DNA of 64,000 nucleotides from positions 1 to 64,000 of the forward strand of contig OMXI01000002.1 of the NCBI GenBank assembly GCA_900314975.1. Direction: 5' to 3'. The translations under genes were made by a program, and so were the position numbers. Of this stretch, positions 62,442 to 64,000 are shown one piece after another (within the stretch, counting starts at the first letter, position 1; every line of letters begins with the position of its first letter). This DNA is from an uncultured Eubacteriales bacterium. GTDB lineage: Bacteria > Bacillota > Clostridia > Oscillospirales > Ruminococcaceae. The notes under the pieces are model-generated. The model saw only the letters and a program-made list of their open reading frames with translations, was not told the origin of the DNA and searched no databases.

Positions 62442-63069
62442 AAAAAAGAAAAAAATATCTGCAGGTGCAATTGCAGTCATTATCGGCGCGTTGATAACTG
62501 TACCGCTTGCGGTGGTTGCTGTGCTTATCATATTTAATTTTACAACTGTTGATGATATTCTTCCGAACGCGTTCAGCTATCCGACGCAATATGAGGAATA
62601 CGTTACAAAATACTCTGTTGAATACAACGTAGAGCCTGCATTTATCTATGCAGTAATCAAAACAGAGAGCAATTTCAGACCGAAAGCCGAATCTGAAGTT
62701 GGCGCAAGAGGTCTGATGCAGCTTATGGAGGAAGCATTTATCTGGCTCAAATCGCGAATGGGAGATACGCGCGACATAAACTTTGATTCAATGTATGACC
62801 CAAAAACGAACATACAGTACGGTACATATTATTTGAGCTTTCTGCTTGTGCATTATGATAATAATATGGACCTCGCCGCTGCGGCTTATCACGGCGGAAT
62901 AGGAACAGTTGACGGCTGGCTGGAGCAAGGAATAATCGACAGAAACAACGTTGATGTAAATGCAATACCGCAGACAAATGATAAGACTGCGGAATATATA
63001 AGGCGCATAAGAAAATCATATAATAAGTATAAAGAGATTTTAAAAGACAAAAAAGATATTTCACAATAG
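62416..63069 (+). CDS. Membrane-anchored lytic transglycosylase
   Basis: Cleaves peptidoglycan glycan strands with 1,6-anhydro product formation. The 217-residue protein has a very basic N-terminus (AAKKRKRKKKKK), a membrane anchor (about 16-42), then an SLT domain. The catalytic Glu lies in YAVIKTESNFRP (about 78-89); GARGLMQLM and AAAYHGGIGTVDGWL follow. The start sits inside the coaE 3' end, behind AAAGGAAAGAAC, suggesting translational coupling. Confidence 0.93.
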   Translation: MAAKKRKRKKKKKISAGAIAVIIGALITVPLAVVAVLIIFNFTTVDDILPNAFSYPTQYEEYVTKYSVEYNVEPAFIYAVIKTESNFRPKAESEVGARGLMQLMEEAFIWLKSRMGDTRDINFDSMYDPKTNIQYGTYYLSFLLVHYDNNMDLAAAAYHGGIGTVDGWLEQGIIDRNNVDVNAIPQTNDKTAEYIRRIRKSYNKYKEILKDKKDISQ

Positions 63070-63086
63070 ATTTGGAGGTATTTAAA

Positions 63087-64000
63087 ATGGCTGAAGAGAA
63101 AAAAACGAAAGGCGAGCTTTTGAGCAAAAAGCTTTTGTCCGACAAAAAGAATGGAGGGCTTTTGCTCGATGACAAGCAAATCAAGACGGCTGACGATTTT
63201 TGCGATGGCTACAAGGCTTTTATGAACACTGCAAAAATCGAGCGCGAGGCTGTTATCGAATCTGTAAGACTTGCCAAAGAAGCAGGATTCAAAGAGTATG
63301 TTCGCGGCAAAAAGTACAAAGCAGGCGAAAAGTTTTACTACGTCAACAGAGGAAAGGCGATAATACTCGGTGTAATGGGCAAGGAAACGCTTGATAAAGG
63401 CGTAAGGCTTGCTGCTGCACATATTGACTCCCCTCGTCTTGACCTTAAACAGAACCCGCTTTACGAGGACAAGGAACTTTGCCTGTTCAAGACACATTAC
63501 TATGGCGGTATCAAGAAATATCAGTGGACTACTGTTCCTATGTCACTGCATGGCGTGATAGTTAAAGCTGACGGCGAAAGCGTTGCTGTAAACATCGGTG
63601 AGGACGCTGATGACCCTGTATTTTGCGTAACGGATATTCTCCCGCACCTTGCAAGTGAGCAGATGAAGCGCAATCTTGCACAGGGCATAAAGGGTGAGGA
63701 GCTTAATATCCTTATCGGCTCAAGACCGTTTAAAGACGACAAGGTCTCAAAGAAAGTCAAGCTGAACATAATGAATATCCTCAATGAAAAATACGGTATC
63801 ATTGAAGATGATTTCATTTCAGCAGAGCTTGAAGCTGTTCCCGCATTCAAAGCTTGTGATGTAGGCTTTGACAGAAGCATGGTAGGTGCTTACGGACAGG
63901 ATGATAAGGTTTGTGCTTACACTGCTCTAAAGGCTATACTTGATTGCAAAAAGCCGAAAAAGACTTGCCTGACCTGTCTTACAGACAAAGAGGAAACAGG
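63087..64000 (+). CDS. M18 family metalloaminopeptidase (5' part, truncated by window end)
   Basis: 304 codons are present, open to the end of the window. The ATG at 63087 has TTGGAGGTATTTAAA upstream. Family features: metal-ligand strand AAHIDSPRLDLKQNPLYE (about 110-127, His and Asp), the M18 HYYGGIKKYQWTTVPMSLHG segment (about 137-156), and a final CLTDKEETG near the window end, the start of the second metal/catalytic site. M18 enzymes are dodecameric, Zn-dependent aminopeptidases for acidic or neutral N-terminal residues. It is the seventh gene of the DUF951-prfA transcription unit. Confidence 0.92.
   Translation, partial: MAEEKKTKGELLSKKLLSDKKNGGLLLDDKQIKTADDFCDGYKAFMNTAKIEREAVIESVRLAKEAGFKEYVRGKKYKAGEKFYYVNRGKAIILGVMGKETLDKGVRLAAAHIDSPRLDLKQNPLYEDKELCLFKTHYYGGIKKYQWTTVPMSLHGVIVKADGESVAVNIGEDADDPVFCVTDILPHLASEQMKRNLAQGIKGEELNILIGSRPFKDDKVSKKVKLNIMNILNEKYGIIEDDFISAELEAVPAFKACDVGFDRSMVGAYGQDDKVCAYTALKAILDCKKPKKTCLTCLTDKEET

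Noticed and set aside
1..64000. tRNA, rRNA, CRISPR arrays, intact insertion sequences.
   Set aside because: No cloverleaf-like TTCGA/CCA context, regular spacer-repeat array or transposase gene was found in any intergenic gap.

Overview
The window reads as a chromosomal segment of a Gram-positive anaerobic Clostridia bacterium, most likely Oscillospiraceae (Ruminococcus-like). The evidence is a SCIFF ranthipeptide with its radical-SAM maturase, AddAB instead of RecBCD, an LCP-family protein, cell-wall-binding type 2 (CWB2) surface proteins, an electron-bifurcating NfnAB pair, an FMN-riboswitch-controlled RibU, an L20-leader infC operon, and vegetative promoters of TTGACA-N17-TATAAT type. No tRNA, rRNA, CRISPR array or intact mobile element was seen.

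Layout. 1-3613 (minus) is the end of a surface-polysaccharide operon: PglD-like acetyltransferase, phosphoglycosyl transferase, then an epimerase fused to a GT4 glycosyltransferase. 3614-4139 is intergenic, with divergent promoters and a decayed integrase fragment. 4140-8500 carries an HMGL-type aldolase, a glycogen debranching enzyme and a dGTPase-like HD protein. 8702-12694 holds two convergent secreted CWB2 proteins. 12945-15429 covers nicotinamide salvage (pncA-pncB) and ribU. 15686-20651 runs rpsU-yqeG-nfo-aroQ-pepP-SUFU-efp-zinc-ribbon protein. 20957-41804 is a long minus-strand housekeeping array: infC-rpmI-rplT, rRNA methyltransferase, dprA, topA, trmFO, plsX, rnc, radical SAM, smc, ftsY, rdgB, yhbY, nadD, yqeK, rsfS, leuS, MATE, GNAT. 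42012-49324 is addAB. 49427-52292 is the SCIFF locus beside yajC. 52374-57339 has nfnAB, a GHL10 lipoprotein and lysA. 57607-64000 (plus) has LCP, DUF951, prfA, GNAT, tsaC, coaE, a lytic transglycosylase and a truncated M18 aminopeptidase.

How the genes fit together. NAD supply is represented by PncA, PncB and NadD. Envelope building is represented by the sugar operon, LCP, lytic transglycosylase, LysA and PlsX. Chromosome upkeep is represented by Smc, TopA, DprA and AddAB. Translation is represented by infC, L35, L20, S21, EF-P, RF1, LeuRS, RsfS and TsaC. The most distinctive system is scfA-scfB (51243-51386 and 49765-51138). It has a hairpin between peptide and maturase genes and a downstream small membrane protein whose ribosome-binding site can be masked by a stem-loop. 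Several start sites were reassigned from ribosome-binding sites, including an AUU start for IF-3 and a UUG start for S21.
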